Below are positions 43,488 through 53,254 of a stretch of DNA of 64,000 bases, in pieces (position 1 is the first letter of the stretch; each line of letters opens with the position of its first letter). The stretch comes from a virus. The position numbers and the translations under genes are program-made. Below the pieces are notes generated by a model, which was given only the letters and a program-made list of their open reading frames with translations, was not told where the DNA came from and did no database searches. The stretch lies in IMG/VR virus record IMGVR_UViG_3300038462_000040, positions 62,001-126,000 of that record; one strand, written 5' to 3'.

Positions 43488-46400
43488 ATGGTAAATGACC
43501 CTACAATAACAAAAGGTGCACATTCAATTATTAATGGTAATGTAATTCTTGTAGAACCTAATGATATAAATATAAATAATAATTTAATTGATGGTGTTCC
43601 ATTCGTTAATGGTATACCACAATATCAAGATATGTTTATTTTTGCAGAATTAACTGCGGTAAGTAAAGGAAGGTCAGTTATTATTAATTCAACAGTAACA
43701 AGTGATAATGGTAAAAAAATAAATTTAATGGGACCAAATCAAGATAAAACATCTGATAATCCCGATTATTTAAATTTTACCACAAATTATTATGACGGTA
43801 GTATGGGTAATAAAGATGTTCTTGAAAGTTTTGGTATTACCAGTATTAAAATAACAGTTAATTCATCCTATGTCCCACAAGTTACTATTCAATTTGTAGA
43901 TATAAGAGGATTATCATTTTTTAATACTAAAAATTCACCATATAGAGCATTATTTGATTTTCCACCACCAATGTTCATGTTAACAGTTAAAGGATATTAT
44001 GGTAAAGCATTAACATATAAATTACATCTCGTTAAATATACAACAGAATTTCAAGCAGAAAATGGTAATTTTATAATTAATGCTGATTTTGTTGCAATGA
44101 CATTTGCGCCATTAAGCGATATATTATTTAGATATATTGTAAATGTACCATTAATTACGCATAATGAATCAATAAATCCTGAAGCAAAAAATCCACCAAG
44201 AACTACATATGAATTAATAATTAAATTAAGAAATTTATATTCAGATATTGATAAAAAATTTAAGGCACAACCAGTAAGTCATGATTATGATGTAGTACTT
44301 AATAAATTAACCGAAATTAATAATGCAATACTAACAATAAATGAATTTAATAAAAATGATAAATTAATAAGTAAAGGAAAAATACATTTAATAGTACAAA
44401 TGGTACAATCCATAGTACCTAATGCAAAACAAATTCCAACAACGCAACCAAATCAAAATTCTGATTATCAAGAAATTAATAATTTGAATCAATTTGATGA
44501 TATGTTAAAAAAACAATCAACATCTGGAACTGAAATTAATTCAAATATGAGATTATGTATTGGATATGTTGCAGGAACTAATATACCGACACCTGATGCA
44601 AGTACTGGATATACTGCAAATGTAAGTCGTATTAATGGATTAATAAATACTTTAAATGCGTATCGTGATAGTCTTATTAAACCAGTATCAATAACAAATA
44701 AAAACATTCCAAATGCTGTTTATAAATATGGTAAATATAATATAGAATCAGGAACATATCAATCAACAAGATATGTTATGCTTGATATTACTGATTATTA
44801 TACTGAATTATACAAAACAAATATTAATTTAAATAAACAAAAAAATGACCTTGCATTAGATATAAACAATAAAGTCAATGATATTGTTATCAATGATTTA
44901 GGCATGATACCAACTGTATATAATATATTTAAAATAATTTTAAATGATGTTGATACCTTTTTTGATACGCTCAGAGATACATCAAATTTAGCAGAAAATT
45001 ATCATAATAGAATTCCAGATAAAACAATTATTGGTGGTAATAAATTATATGCGGATAATTTACAACAAATTTATTCGTTTCCATTAGTTATTCGACAATC
45101 TCAAGTAGCTGGTGGTACAAAAGAAGAAAGAATTGCACCAATTGAATTACAAAAACAAGGTGCTGATTTTCCCGAATTAACACTTGTACAAAATTTTATT
45201 GATAGTTTCCAAAAACAACACAATATTCAAGCACAACTTGATATGAGAGCCGAACAAAATGATGATGGTAGTTATAAGTGGATACCAGTATCCCCATTTG
45301 ACTCAATACTTGGTGGTGCATCTCCAGTAAGTCCATATATTGGAACAATTAATTCTTCTTCCGATAAATTAACACAAATTTATCAAATTTTATTAAGAAG
45401 GTATTACATATTATCTCAAGGTACAATTCCTAATGTATATGTAAATAATAATGATGTAACTAATCAATATATTAATTTATATGCAGCTTCAGAAGCAGCA
45501 AATTTAGCTGCATCACTTGGAACACAATCAAATCCAGATTTTATTGATGCTGTAAAAAGTTCTATAGAAAATTATGCAAAAACTAATGGACTTGTTACAT
45601 TTTATAATGATATGTCAAAAGTTTCTGAAAATGGTATTAATTTATATAATTTAAATAATATTCCTAATGGAGTAAAAGAATTTCCAATAACACCAACAGA
45701 TGATACAAATGGACTTGTATATGTAAATAAAAATAATATTGGTTTTGAAGGAATTAATTTATATCCATCTCCTATTATTATGAGAACTGCAAATGATACT
45801 CAAAATACAAATAATCCTATTGATAAATTTACTTCTGGTGTAGAAGGTCCTTGGTATAAAACATTATTTGTTGGCAGTCCTCGTGAATTTTGGTATAACT
45901 TTACTCAAGAAAATGTATTATATATTAAAGATGTTGAAGATAAAGATGGTGATTTTACTAATGACAATACTGTATATAAATCAAGATATTTAGGTGGTTT
46001 AGTTACAGCAGCAATTATAAATAATGGTGATGTAATAACAACATTTAATAATTCATTAGCAAATGGTAACACATTTGGTGATTCTTCACATTTTTATGCC
46101 AGTGGTAATCTTGAAAATGCTACAAGTATTGTTGATGTATGGAGAGATTGTTTATCATTTAGAGTAACAAATATTGAAAAATCTATAGAAAATTCTGTTG
46201 ATAAATTAATATATAATAAAATAATTAATATCAATTTATATCCAAATAATGCACGTTTAAGTGCATTATTATTGATATCAAATTTTGGATTTGCATTAGG
46301 ACCTTTTAATTTATTTCCTAATGGCTTAAATGAATTAGTATTCACCACACCAGCAGTAATTGAAGTTCCAACATACTTACCATTATATATTGGAGCATTA

Positions 46401-48107
46401 ATTGATGCAATCGAAGGTGGTGATACATATGTTCCTTGGATTAATACAATTATAGATTTTTATACAAATGACGTTGGTCAATATTTACCTAATGGTGGTA
46501 ATTTTATTGCAGCAGATTTGCATGATGTTAAATTATATTTATCAGTAAAAGATAAAGCAAAATTTAAAGAAGCATTTAATAACTATTATAATGATTCTTT
46601 AGGTTTTCCTGCATTATTAAATAATGTTAATAATCTATATAATGAAGTACATAAGAAAGTAAAAGACTTACCATTACCAATAAATTATGGTAATGATACA
46701 TATGATAATGCTTTAAATACTTATTATAATGATTTAAATATTGCATATGATATATATTTGAATCCAAAATCTACAAATACTACTACAAGTGCTATTGGAT
46801 ATTTTTATCCTGATGTACTTAATTCATTAATTTTTAGAAAAAATATTATTGTTTTTAGTGAACTTACTTTTGAAAAGAAAACAACATATAATGCTGGATA
46901 TACATCACTTGCAACAAGACAAACAAATAAAATATATCAAAAATTAGATAATAGTTTTTTTAACATTTTTTTTGTAAAATTAAATGAAGAACTTCTTGCA
47001 ATGAATAAAAAAACAAAAGAAGAAAAAAATAAAATAGATAAAATAAAGGGTGATGTTGACATTATAACACAAACATATTATTCTTTTAAAAATATAAATG
47101 ATAAATGGTTAACAAGTCCTACAGAAACAATTAAAGGATATCCATATAATGATGCAGGAAAAAACTTAATAGATTCATTTGTATTTGTTGATAGAGCAAT
47201 GAATCCTATTGGTGATACAATAATTAATGCAGAATTACTTCCACAATTGTTTGAAGATACTAATGTTTCTGTTTTTAGTGTATTATCACAATTATTATCA
47301 GCAAATGGTTTCGAATTTTTTCCACTTCAAAATTTTATGTCATTTGATAATCCCGCTAATTGGGAAGATTCATTTAAAATACTTACAGGAGTTCCTGCCT
47401 TAAATCCATCAAGTGCTTTTGTATGTATGTATATAGGTGGTTCATCGAGCTATCCATCAACATCAAGTTCAGAAACCAATGGATTTATAAATGATGGTAT
47501 TATTGATTTAAGTAATCCACAAGTTAAGGATTTCAATACAACTCCAAATGATACCAAACAAGAACAAGAAATAAATTCAAATTTTCAATTTAGACAAGTA
47601 CGTGCATTTAGAGTTAGATTTGGTGAACAAAATCAATCAATGTTTACTAACATAAAAATTGATAGTAAAGAATATACAGATACAAATGAATCAATTAATA
47701 TACTTGCAAGACTTGCTGGTGATAATAAAATAGATGCACCAACACCAAAAGGTCAAAATCTTTATAATTTATATGAAAATAGGTCATATAAAGCAACAAT
47801 TACTTCTATGGGAAATGCAACAATTCAACCCACACAATATTTTCAAATTGAAAACGTTCCATTATTTAATGGTGCTTATATTATATTAAGTGTTGAACAT
47901 ACAATTACTGCAAATAAAATGATGACTGAATTTTCTGGAACTAAAATATTAAAATATCCTGTACCTCGTGTACTAAATCCAGTAGCATTTGTAGGTATTG
48001 ATGAAGATATTAGTAATTTATCTGCTGGTCAAATTGTACAAGGAGCACTTTTAACAAATTATCCACAAACGCAATATAATTCAATGTATACATTTAAACT
48101 AATATAA
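43488..48107 (+). CDS. Very large virion protein, likely baseplate/tail
   Basis: The 1539-residue protein is the largest in the window and is not assigned to a T4 gene. The first 230 residues form a beta-rich domain: GITSIKITVNSSYVPQVTIQ, then LTVKGYYGKALTYKLHLVKY and NADFVAMTFAPLSDILFRYI. It is of a kind seen in baseplate wedge or hub proteins. The long middle is Asn/Tyr/Leu-rich. The last 110 residues (ENRSYKATITSMGNATIQPT; GAYIILSVEHTITANKMMTE) resemble a gp27-like domain that binds a neighbour. It lies one base before the transglycosylase gene and probably places that enzyme on the baseplate. Confidence 0.75.
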   Translation: MVNDPTITKGAHSIINGNVILVEPNDININNNLIDGVPFVNGIPQYQDMFIFAELTAVSKGRSVIINSTVTSDNGKKINLMGPNQDKTSDNPDYLNFTTNYYDGSMGNKDVLESFGITSIKITVNSSYVPQVTIQFVDIRGLSFFNTKNSPYRALFDFPPPMFMLTVKGYYGKALTYKLHLVKYTTEFQAENGNFIINADFVAMTFAPLSDILFRYIVNVPLITHNESINPEAKNPPRTTYELIIKLRNLYSDIDKKFKAQPVSHDYDVVLNKLTEINNAILTINEFNKNDKLISKGKIHLIVQMVQSIVPNAKQIPTTQPNQNSDYQEINNLNQFDDMLKKQSTSGTEINSNMRLCIGYVAGTNIPTPDASTGYTANVSRINGLINTLNAYRDSLIKPVSITNKNIPNAVYKYGKYNIESGTYQSTRYVMLDITDYYTELYKTNINLNKQKNDLALDINNKVNDIVINDLGMIPTVYNIFKIILNDVDTFFDTLRDTSNLAENYHNRIPDKTIIGGNKLYADNLQQIYSFPLVIRQSQVAGGTKEERIAPIELQKQGADFPELTLVQNFIDSFQKQHNIQAQLDMRAEQNDDGSYKWIPVSPFDSILGGASPVSPYIGTINSSSDKLTQIYQILLRRYYILSQGTIPNVYVNNNDVTNQYINLYAASEAANLAASLGTQSNPDFIDAVKSSIENYAKTNGLVTFYNDMSKVSENGINLYNLNNIPNGVKEFPITPTDDTNGLVYVNKNNIGFEGINLYPSPIIMRTANDTQNTNNPIDKFTSGVEGPWYKTLFVGSPREFWYNFTQENVLYIKDVEDKDGDFTNDNTVYKSRYLGGLVTAAIINNGDVITTFNNSLANGNTFGDSSHFYASGNLENATSIVDVWRDCLSFRVTNIEKSIENSVDKLIYNKIININLYPNNARLSALLLISNFGFALGPFNLFPNGLNELVFTTPAVIEVPTYLPLYIGALIDAIEGGDTYVPWINTIIDFYTNDVGQYLPNGGNFIAADLHDVKLYLSVKDKAKFKEAFNNYYNDSLGFPALLNNVNNLYNEVHKKVKDLPLPINYGNDTYDNALNTYYNDLNIAYDIYLNPKSTNTTTSAIGYFYPDVLNSLIFRKNIIVFSELTFEKKTTYNAGYTSLATRQTNKIYQKLDNSFFNIFFVKLNEELLAMNKKTKEEKNKIDKIKGDVDIITQTYYSFKNINDKWLTSPTETIKGYPYNDAGKNLIDSFVFVDRAMNPIGDTIINAELLPQLFEDTNVSVFSVLSQLLSANGFEFFPLQNFMSFDNPANWEDSFKILTGVPALNPSSAFVCMYIGGSSSYPSTSSSETNGFINDGIIDLSNPQVKDFNTTPNDTKQEQEINSNFQFRQVRAFRVRFGEQNQSMFTNIKIDSKEYTDTNESINILARLAGDNKIDAPTPKGQNLYNLYENRSYKATITSMGNATIQPTQYFQIENVPLFNGAYIILSVEHTITANKMMTEFSGTKILKYPVPRVLNPVAFVGIDEDISNLSAGQIVQGALLTNYPQTQYNSMYTFKLI

Positions 48108-48108
48108 T

Positions 48109-48960
48109 ATGGCAATTACATCAATAACAGAACAAGGTAAAGCATTTATTCGCAGTGTATGCGAAGGTATTGGTTCTTCATTATTAAATGGTAAAAATAA
48201 TGAAGGTTCTTTACCTTATTGTTATCCTGAAACATCACCATCAAAAGTCTGGTATTCTCAAGCAAAATATAATGGAACATTAATTAAAACTAATCAAGAA
48301 TTAGGTGAAGCACTTATTGTATGGTTTAATAAATATGGACAACAATATCAAATGGACCCAAATGTAATAGCAGCACAAGCATATGCAGAATCTGGATATA
48401 AATTATGGAATTATCCTCTAACAAGTACTGCATCAGGAATTAATCAATTTATTGCAACAACAGTATATAGTATGATTATAAATAATAGTAATTTTACACA
48501 AGCTGAAAAAAATGCACTTACTGTTGGTTGGTCTGGAAATACAATGGATATGGATACATTTCGTGTCGATAAACCATTAGGAAGTAGAAATAGACCATAT
48601 GGACATCAAAATATTTGTAATAATCCTGAAATAATGATTAAAGCACAATTTGTATATCTAAAATATATTTCAGATAAATATACTAAAGGTATTACAAGTA
48701 GTACATTATTTGGTTATAGTAGAGGTGAAGGACTTTGTACCCCCTCATATAGCACATCAATACAAAAAGCAGCAAAATATAAATCTGGTTATGAATTAGA
48801 AGGTGTTAATTATGTATTAAGAATATTTAATCTTCTCGGTAAAAAACCAACACAAAAAGGTGGTAATCCTCATGGATATTTTGGCTATGATGATTTGGGA
48901 ATGAATTTACCTTTTGATTCATATAAAGCTGAAGTAGATGAAACAAATCTTAGAACTTAA
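48109..48960 (+). CDS. Lytic transglycosylase, virion-associated
   Basis: The 283-residue protein has a lysozyme/SLT-like core: MDPNVIAAQAYAESGYKLWN with catalytic Glu near 92, then TSTASGINQFIATTVYSMII, which is the 'GxxQF' type strand. A C-terminal IQKAAKYKSGYELEGVNYVL helix follows. It cleaves peptidoglycan glycan strands during tail penetration. There is no signal peptide, so it acts from the virion, cotranscribed with the large baseplate candidate. It converges with the next gene by 4 bases. Confidence 0.8.
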   Translation: MAITSITEQGKAFIRSVCEGIGSSLLNGKNNEGSLPYCYPETSPSKVWYSQAKYNGTLIKTNQELGEALIVWFNKYGQQYQMDPNVIAAQAYAESGYKLWNYPLTSTASGINQFIATTVYSMIINNSNFTQAEKNALTVGWSGNTMDMDTFRVDKPLGSRNRPYGHQNICNNPEIMIKAQFVYLKYISDKYTKGITSSTLFGYSRGEGLCTPSYSTSIQKAAKYKSGYELEGVNYVLRIFNLLGKKPTQKGGNPHGYFGYDDLGMNLPFDSYKAEVDETNLRT

Positions 48961-49745
48961 AGTAATTCTTTTTTTAGTTCATATAAACTGATAATATTAT
49001 CATCAACATCTTTTTGCTTATAAACCATTTCTTTTATTTTTTGAATAGCTTTTACAACGCTATCTTTAGTATTATCTTTATTTATACTTTCTAAAATTGT
49101 AAGAGTTTCGGTTCTATAAGTTTCAAGAAGTGCTTGTTTTTCACTATCATTTGATTTAATAAGAGTAGTAAGTAAATTTTTATCATCTTCATTTAATGAT
49201 TCATATTTTTCATTAAATTTATTTACTGCAATTTCAATAACATCTTCATTAATAGGTTTCACATCAACATTTTCAATTAATGATTTTCTTGGTGTTTTTA
49301 TATGATTTAAAACTAAAGTAAATGATTCATGTATATTATCAACATTAATATTATCATAATCTTGAAGAGATTCTCTAATTAGATTATCTATTGCTTCATA
49401 TAATTTAAGTTTATCTTGTTCTATTTGACTATAAAATGCGGGAACTTCTTCATATAATGAAGTTAATTTTTCGTGTTCTTTATCAATTTCTTGAATTGTA
49501 TAAACTTCAAATAATTTTATATTATTATCTATATAACGAGTTGCAGCAATATCACTTTCAATACATTTATTTTCTATATTATTAAACACTTTAAATTCTA
49601 ATTCTAAAATTGGAGAACTTTTAATTATATCAAGAAAATCAAAAGCAATTTTCTTAGATTCTTCAATAAATTTATTATTGAAATATGAATCTTTTAATTT
49701 ATTTGAAATTATCAAATTAACAATTCCTATATTGGCATTTTTCAT
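48957..49745 (-). CDS. Hypothetical helical protein next to portal
   Basis: The start is set at the ATG at 49745 (MKNANIGIVNLII), as the 3-codon extension starts with TTG. The 262-residue product is mostly helical, with an acidic coiled-coil C-terminal half (NKFNEKYESLNEDDKNLLTT). Residues near 165 contain KPINEDVIEI, an IxE-type site. Similar helical proteins follow the portal in T4-like clusters. It may be a minor prohead core protein, by context. Confidence 0.65.
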   Translation of the reverse strand: MKNANIGIVNLIISNKLKDSYFNNKFIEESKKIAFDFLDIIKSSPILELEFKVFNNIENKCIESDIAATRYIDNNIKLFEVYTIQEIDKEHEKLTSLYEEVPAFYSQIEQDKLKLYEAIDNLIRESLQDYDNINVDNIHESFTLVLNHIKTPRKSLIENVDVKPINEDVIEIAVNKFNEKYESLNEDDKNLLTTLIKSNDSEKQALLETYRTETLTILESINKDNTKDSVVKAIQKIKEMVYKQKDVDDNIISLYELKKELL

Positions 49746-49763
49746 ATGATACAATTCGATTTA

Positions 49764-49773
49764 TAATAAATAC
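49764..49773 (-). promoter_or_regulatory. Late-type motif before 49745 gene
   Basis: GTATTTATTA, 18 bases before the ATG. Confidence 0.5.
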
Positions 49774-49826
49774 TCTAATTAGTTATAAATGTTATTATCG
49801 TACAATATATAAATAATACATCTAAA

Positions 49827-51875
49827 TTATTCGGGTAAATCAATGTTCTCAATATCCATAATTTCAGTATCTTGTATTTCAATAATTTTTTGTCCAGTGT
49901 TTATACTTTCACGATTTTCCAATAAATTATTTATTTCATTAATCATATCTAATGCTTTGTTATTCAAAGAATCATTAATTTTATTGTTTTCTTGAATAAT
50001 TTGTGTATGTTCTGATTCTTTTTTAATTTCTGTTTCTTTACTACTACCATATACTAATTTTTCAATATGTTTATTATATTCTTCTTCACTTAATTTAGGT
50101 TCTTTATTTTCCATCATTGCTTCAGCACCACCCCCCCCAGCAGGAGCACCACCAATAGGTGGAGCACCAGCACCTGCGCCACCACCAGTAGGTAATGCTC
50201 CACCTGTTGGAGCAGGAGCACCACCAGTAGGTAATGCTCCACCTGTTGGAGCAGGAGCACCACCAATAGGTGGAGCACCAGCTTCACCACCAGTAGTACC
50301 AGACATTGACATTCCTTCTTCTGGTGAACCAAAACGTTTATCAATATCAGTAAATAAACCAGATTTTTTAATTGTAACTGGAGAATCTTGAAGTTCTTGC
50401 ATAACAACCTTTTCCATTTTTTGTTGTTTCAAATCTTCAACAATTTCTCTATCAGTCATATTGAAAAGTACTCGTTTAGCGGTAGTATGTGACATAGCTG
50501 CAATACCACCTTCAGCACGAGTTAATTCTGTATATGTTTGTGCTTTATCACGCATTAATTCAGATTTCAATAATTCTTGTTGAGTACTTGGATTTGTAAG
50601 TGTAAGAGTGAAACTACTTAAATCTTCACCAGTATATCCTAATAAATATAAATGAATCATTGCCATTTTATTCAATTCTTGAATTATGGCTTGTTGAATA
50701 CGATTTATTTTTTTAGAAAATCTAATATCATATTGTGCCATATTCTTACCAGCACCAGCAGAATCTTGAAATGATAAAAAGGGTTTTGGAATACCTAAAC
50801 CTATAAATAAATTATCTCTTAAATATTCTATATCCTGTATAGCATCTAAATTACTTGCACCGGGAAGTGTATCAATACCAGTTTCAGTATTTGCATTTCT
50901 AACAGGAATAAAATAATCTTCATCATTACCAAGTATATTAAAACGATAATCAATTTGACCATCATTCGGATTTACTTGTGCAGTTTTTTTGAATTTAGTT
51001 GCAACTTTATAAATATATTCTTCAATATCATCTTCATCAATATTTCCAACATCTATTTTAAATACCTTCTTTTCACCAGCACGGATAATACGATATGTAA
51101 GCATAGCATCTTCAGCCATTACAAGTTGTCTGAACACTCTACGTATTTTATTTAAAACCGAACTACCATATGGTAAATATTTATCATCACCAAGTAATCT
51201 GAAATGAGCTATTTCAAAAACATTAAATTCATCACCAGTCATTCTTTCTTTAAATTTAACCAGTGGTTTACCATTTTGAATTCTTTCAAACCTTTCAATT
51301 TCATAATTTACCAATTGCTTTACATGTGTAATACCTTTTTTACGTTCGCCATAAAGTAATACAAAATTATCTCCATATTTACATGTATTTCTTACCCAAA
51401 AAGGTAAATTAACATTAACATTTACTATATCATAGAAAAATTCTTCCAACAACATTTTTATTCTTTCTTTGTTAGAATATATATTTAACATTTTACCATT
51501 TAAACCAATAGTAGTTGCTTCTTCCATAAATAAATCCAATGCACTACTAATAATTGGATAATATTCCATACCCTCATAATCAATATATGCTGGTAGTCTT
51601 GCTGCTTCATATTGAAGTGCTTTTTGAAAACCCCTATCAGTTGTTCTAAAAAATTTATTTTGAAGTTCTCTTTTTTGTTCCAACTCCAAACCCTTTTTTT
51701 GAATTTCTTCAGGACTATTACCTTTAATTATTATTTTTGCTCTTTCAGGTGGTGGTGTAGATGCTTGTAGCATTACACTTGTAGATTGATTATCTTGAAA
51801 GCCAAAACCATCAAGATTCATCATTTTATTAAGTTCTTGATATATTGTTCCTTTATTTTTTGTTGGTTCAGCCAT
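49827..51875 (-). CDS. 20: Portal protein, T4 gp20-like
   Basis: The 682-residue protein (T4 gp20 is 524) forms the dodecameric packaging vertex. Typical features are YEGMEYYPIISSALDLFMEE, PFWVRNTCKYGDNFVLLYGE, FEIAHFRLLGDDKYLPYGSS, and the tunnel region IQDIEYLRDNLFIGLGIPKP with SAGAGKNMAQYDIRFSKKIN. The C-terminal 150 residues are unlike T4: a Gly/Ala/Pro-rich repetitive stretch (APTGGALPTGGAP twice), then an acidic tail. Two late-type motifs precede it, one at the very end of the terminase gene. Confidence 0.92.
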   Translation of the reverse strand: MAEPTKNKGTIYQELNKMMNLDGFGFQDNQSTSVMLQASTPPPERAKIIIKGNSPEEIQKKGLELEQKRELQNKFFRTTDRGFQKALQYEAARLPAYIDYEGMEYYPIISSALDLFMEEATTIGLNGKMLNIYSNKERIKMLLEEFFYDIVNVNVNLPFWVRNTCKYGDNFVLLYGERKKGITHVKQLVNYEIERFERIQNGKPLVKFKERMTGDEFNVFEIAHFRLLGDDKYLPYGSSVLNKIRRVFRQLVMAEDAMLTYRIIRAGEKKVFKIDVGNIDEDDIEEYIYKVATKFKKTAQVNPNDGQIDYRFNILGNDEDYFIPVRNANTETGIDTLPGASNLDAIQDIEYLRDNLFIGLGIPKPFLSFQDSAGAGKNMAQYDIRFSKKINRIQQAIIQELNKMAMIHLYLLGYTGEDLSSFTLTLTNPSTQQELLKSELMRDKAQTYTELTRAEGGIAAMSHTTAKRVLFNMTDREIVEDLKQQKMEKVVMQELQDSPVTIKKSGLFTDIDKRFGSPEEGMSMSGTTGGEAGAPPIGGAPAPTGGALPTGGAPAPTGGALPTGGGAGAGAPPIGGAPAGGGGAEAMMENKEPKLSEEEYNKHIEKLVYGSSKETEIKKESEHTQIIQENNKINDSLNNKALDMINEINNLLENRESINTGQKIIEIQDTEIMDIENIDLPE
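50131..50138. repeat. Eight-C homopolymer in portal gene
   Basis: Eight C in a row (G on the coding strand) in an otherwise very AT-rich gene. Runs of this kind can slip and shift the frame. Confidence 0.5.
50182..50259. repeat. Two exact 39-base tandem repeats in portal gene
   Basis: Copies at 50182-50220 and 50221-50259 are identical and encode APTGGALPTGGAP-type peptide. They lie in the Gly/Pro-rich tail. Confidence 0.9.
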
Positions 51876-51897
51876 TTTTATAATTTTTTATATTTTT

Positions 51898-51907
51898 TTA
51901 TAAATAC
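51898..51907 (-). promoter_or_regulatory. Late-type motif before portal gene (proximal)
   Basis: GTATTTATAA, 22 bases before the ATG. Confidence 0.6.
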
Positions 51908-51933
51908 TTCGATTTTTTTAAAAAGTCATTTAA

Positions 51934-51943
51934 ATATAAATAC
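51934..51943 (-). promoter_or_regulatory. Late-type motif before portal gene (distal)
   Basis: GTATTTATAT, 58 bases before the portal ATG, directly after the terminase stop. It is in tandem with the proximal copy. Confidence 0.5.
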
Positions 51944-51946
51944 ATA

Positions 51947-53254
51947 CTATATTTTCTTTTTATCTTTAATACCATCAAATAACCATGCATTTGCTCCATA
52001 TGGATTTAATGGTGATACACTATTAGGTGAAATCATTGGTCTGTTTTTTATATCAATTTTTCTTCCCATTTCATTTATATCATTATTGGTTATTATGGCA
52101 TTAAGCATATGTTCAGTTATTCCTTTACTTTGTTTATATCTCGCCATATCAAAATTAAGAACATACAAACCAATTGATAATCCCATAATTGAATCATCAT
52201 GAAATGTACGTTTATGGTCTGCAACCCTATTACCAGCAACAGTTACAAATGTTTTTAATTCTTCTAATAATCTAATTGACCTAATAATAACATCTTCTAA
52301 ATGAATAGCTCTTTGTAATTCCAAAATAACTGATGCACGATTATTACCTATAAAAAATCCAGGAATTAAATCAACATTAATTACTGTACCATCTGGCATT
52401 ATTTTTTGACCTTTTTTTATATATCCTTGTAATCTATCTCTACTTGGTTTATGTGTTACTTCAGCATAATGAACATGTTCATTACCATAACCAAATTCTA
52501 ATAATTTTTCAACACTTTGTACACCATAACCACCAGTAATATCAACAACACAATATGCATTATTATATTTTCTACCATATTGATATGCTATTTCTGCAAG
52601 CATTTGTGGTGTAACTTTACCATAATATTCAGCAACTTGTTCAACTTTATGCCTTTTTATTTTAATTTTTTTTGTTTTACCACCTTTTTCTATTATTTTT
52701 TCTTCAATAGTTTCTATGGTTTTAAGTATATTTATTGTTGAATTATCTTCTCCATGACCCGGAGAGGCATCTAATGCCATAATATATTCTTCACCTGCTT
52801 CAGGGTCTTTCCAAATCCACATATTACCATCAACATATTCTTGACGAATTGGAATTAGTTTTTCATTTTCTTCAATTCGTTTTAAATATTCTTTAGCAAT
52901 AAAATTATCACCAGACCCCAAAAAAGAACAATTATGATTTAAGATTCCATTTGCAAAATATTCACACCCTTCGCTATCAACAATATCATAAAATTCACAA
53001 TCATTTATCGGTTCAACAGATTTAACATAAAAATCTCCTTCTGTTGTTGTTAAATATGCAACATTTGGTATTAATGATTTGGCATACATATCAACATTAT
53101 TTGTAATGAATATATGGTCTTCACTAACAATAATTGACATATCATTTTCTAAAGTTATTTTTAATCCATTTTTTTTGTTCGATTTTTCCACTCCCAAAAA
53201 ATCCACAAAATTTCCTGAATTATTTAATATTTCATATTCAGTATTAATTAACAT
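51947..53254 (-). CDS. 17: Large terminase C-half: intein C-part plus nuclease domain
   Basis: Residues 1-108 are the C-terminal part of a split intein. They have ITLENDMSIIVSEDHIFIT (block B) and CEYFANGILNHN (block F/G, with penultimate His and terminal Asn), followed by Cys109. From there the protein is the terminase nuclease domain: CSFLGSGDNF, YIMALDASPGHGEDN (first Asp), YCVVDITGGYG (second Asp), and HKRTFHDDSIMGLSIGLYVL (third Asp). It is 327 residues of extein. The start codon overlaps the stop of the endonuclease gene by seven bases, so its translation depends on that gene. Joining to the ATPase half requires protein trans-splicing. Confidence 0.9.
   Translation of the reverse strand: MLINTEYEILNNSGNFVDFLGVEKSNKKNGLKITLENDMSIIVSEDHIFITNNVDMYAKSLIPNVAYLTTTEGDFYVKSVEPINDCEFYDIVDSEGCEYFANGILNHNCSFLGSGDNFIAKEYLKRIEENEKLIPIRQEYVDGNMWIWKDPEAGEEYIMALDASPGHGEDNSTINILKTIETIEEKIIEKGGKTKKIKIKRHKVEQVAEYYGKVTPQMLAEIAYQYGRKYNNAYCVVDITGGYGVQSVEKLLEFGYGNEHVHYAEVTHKPSRDRLQGYIKKGQKIMPDGTVINVDLIPGFFIGNNRASVILELQRAIHLEDVIIRSIRLLEELKTFVTVAGNRVADHKRTFHDDSIMGLSIGLYVLNFDMARYKQSKGITEHMLNAIITNNDINEMGRKIDIKNRPMISPNSVSPLNPYGANAWLFDGIKDKKKI
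52931..53254 (-). mobile_element. Split intein C-part (IntC, 108 residues)
   Basis: It starts MLINTEYEILNNSGNFVDFL, contains the block B motif SEDHIF, and ends GILNHN before Cys+1. Unlike most split inteins, block B is on this half, leaving only block A on the N-part. Confidence 0.9.
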
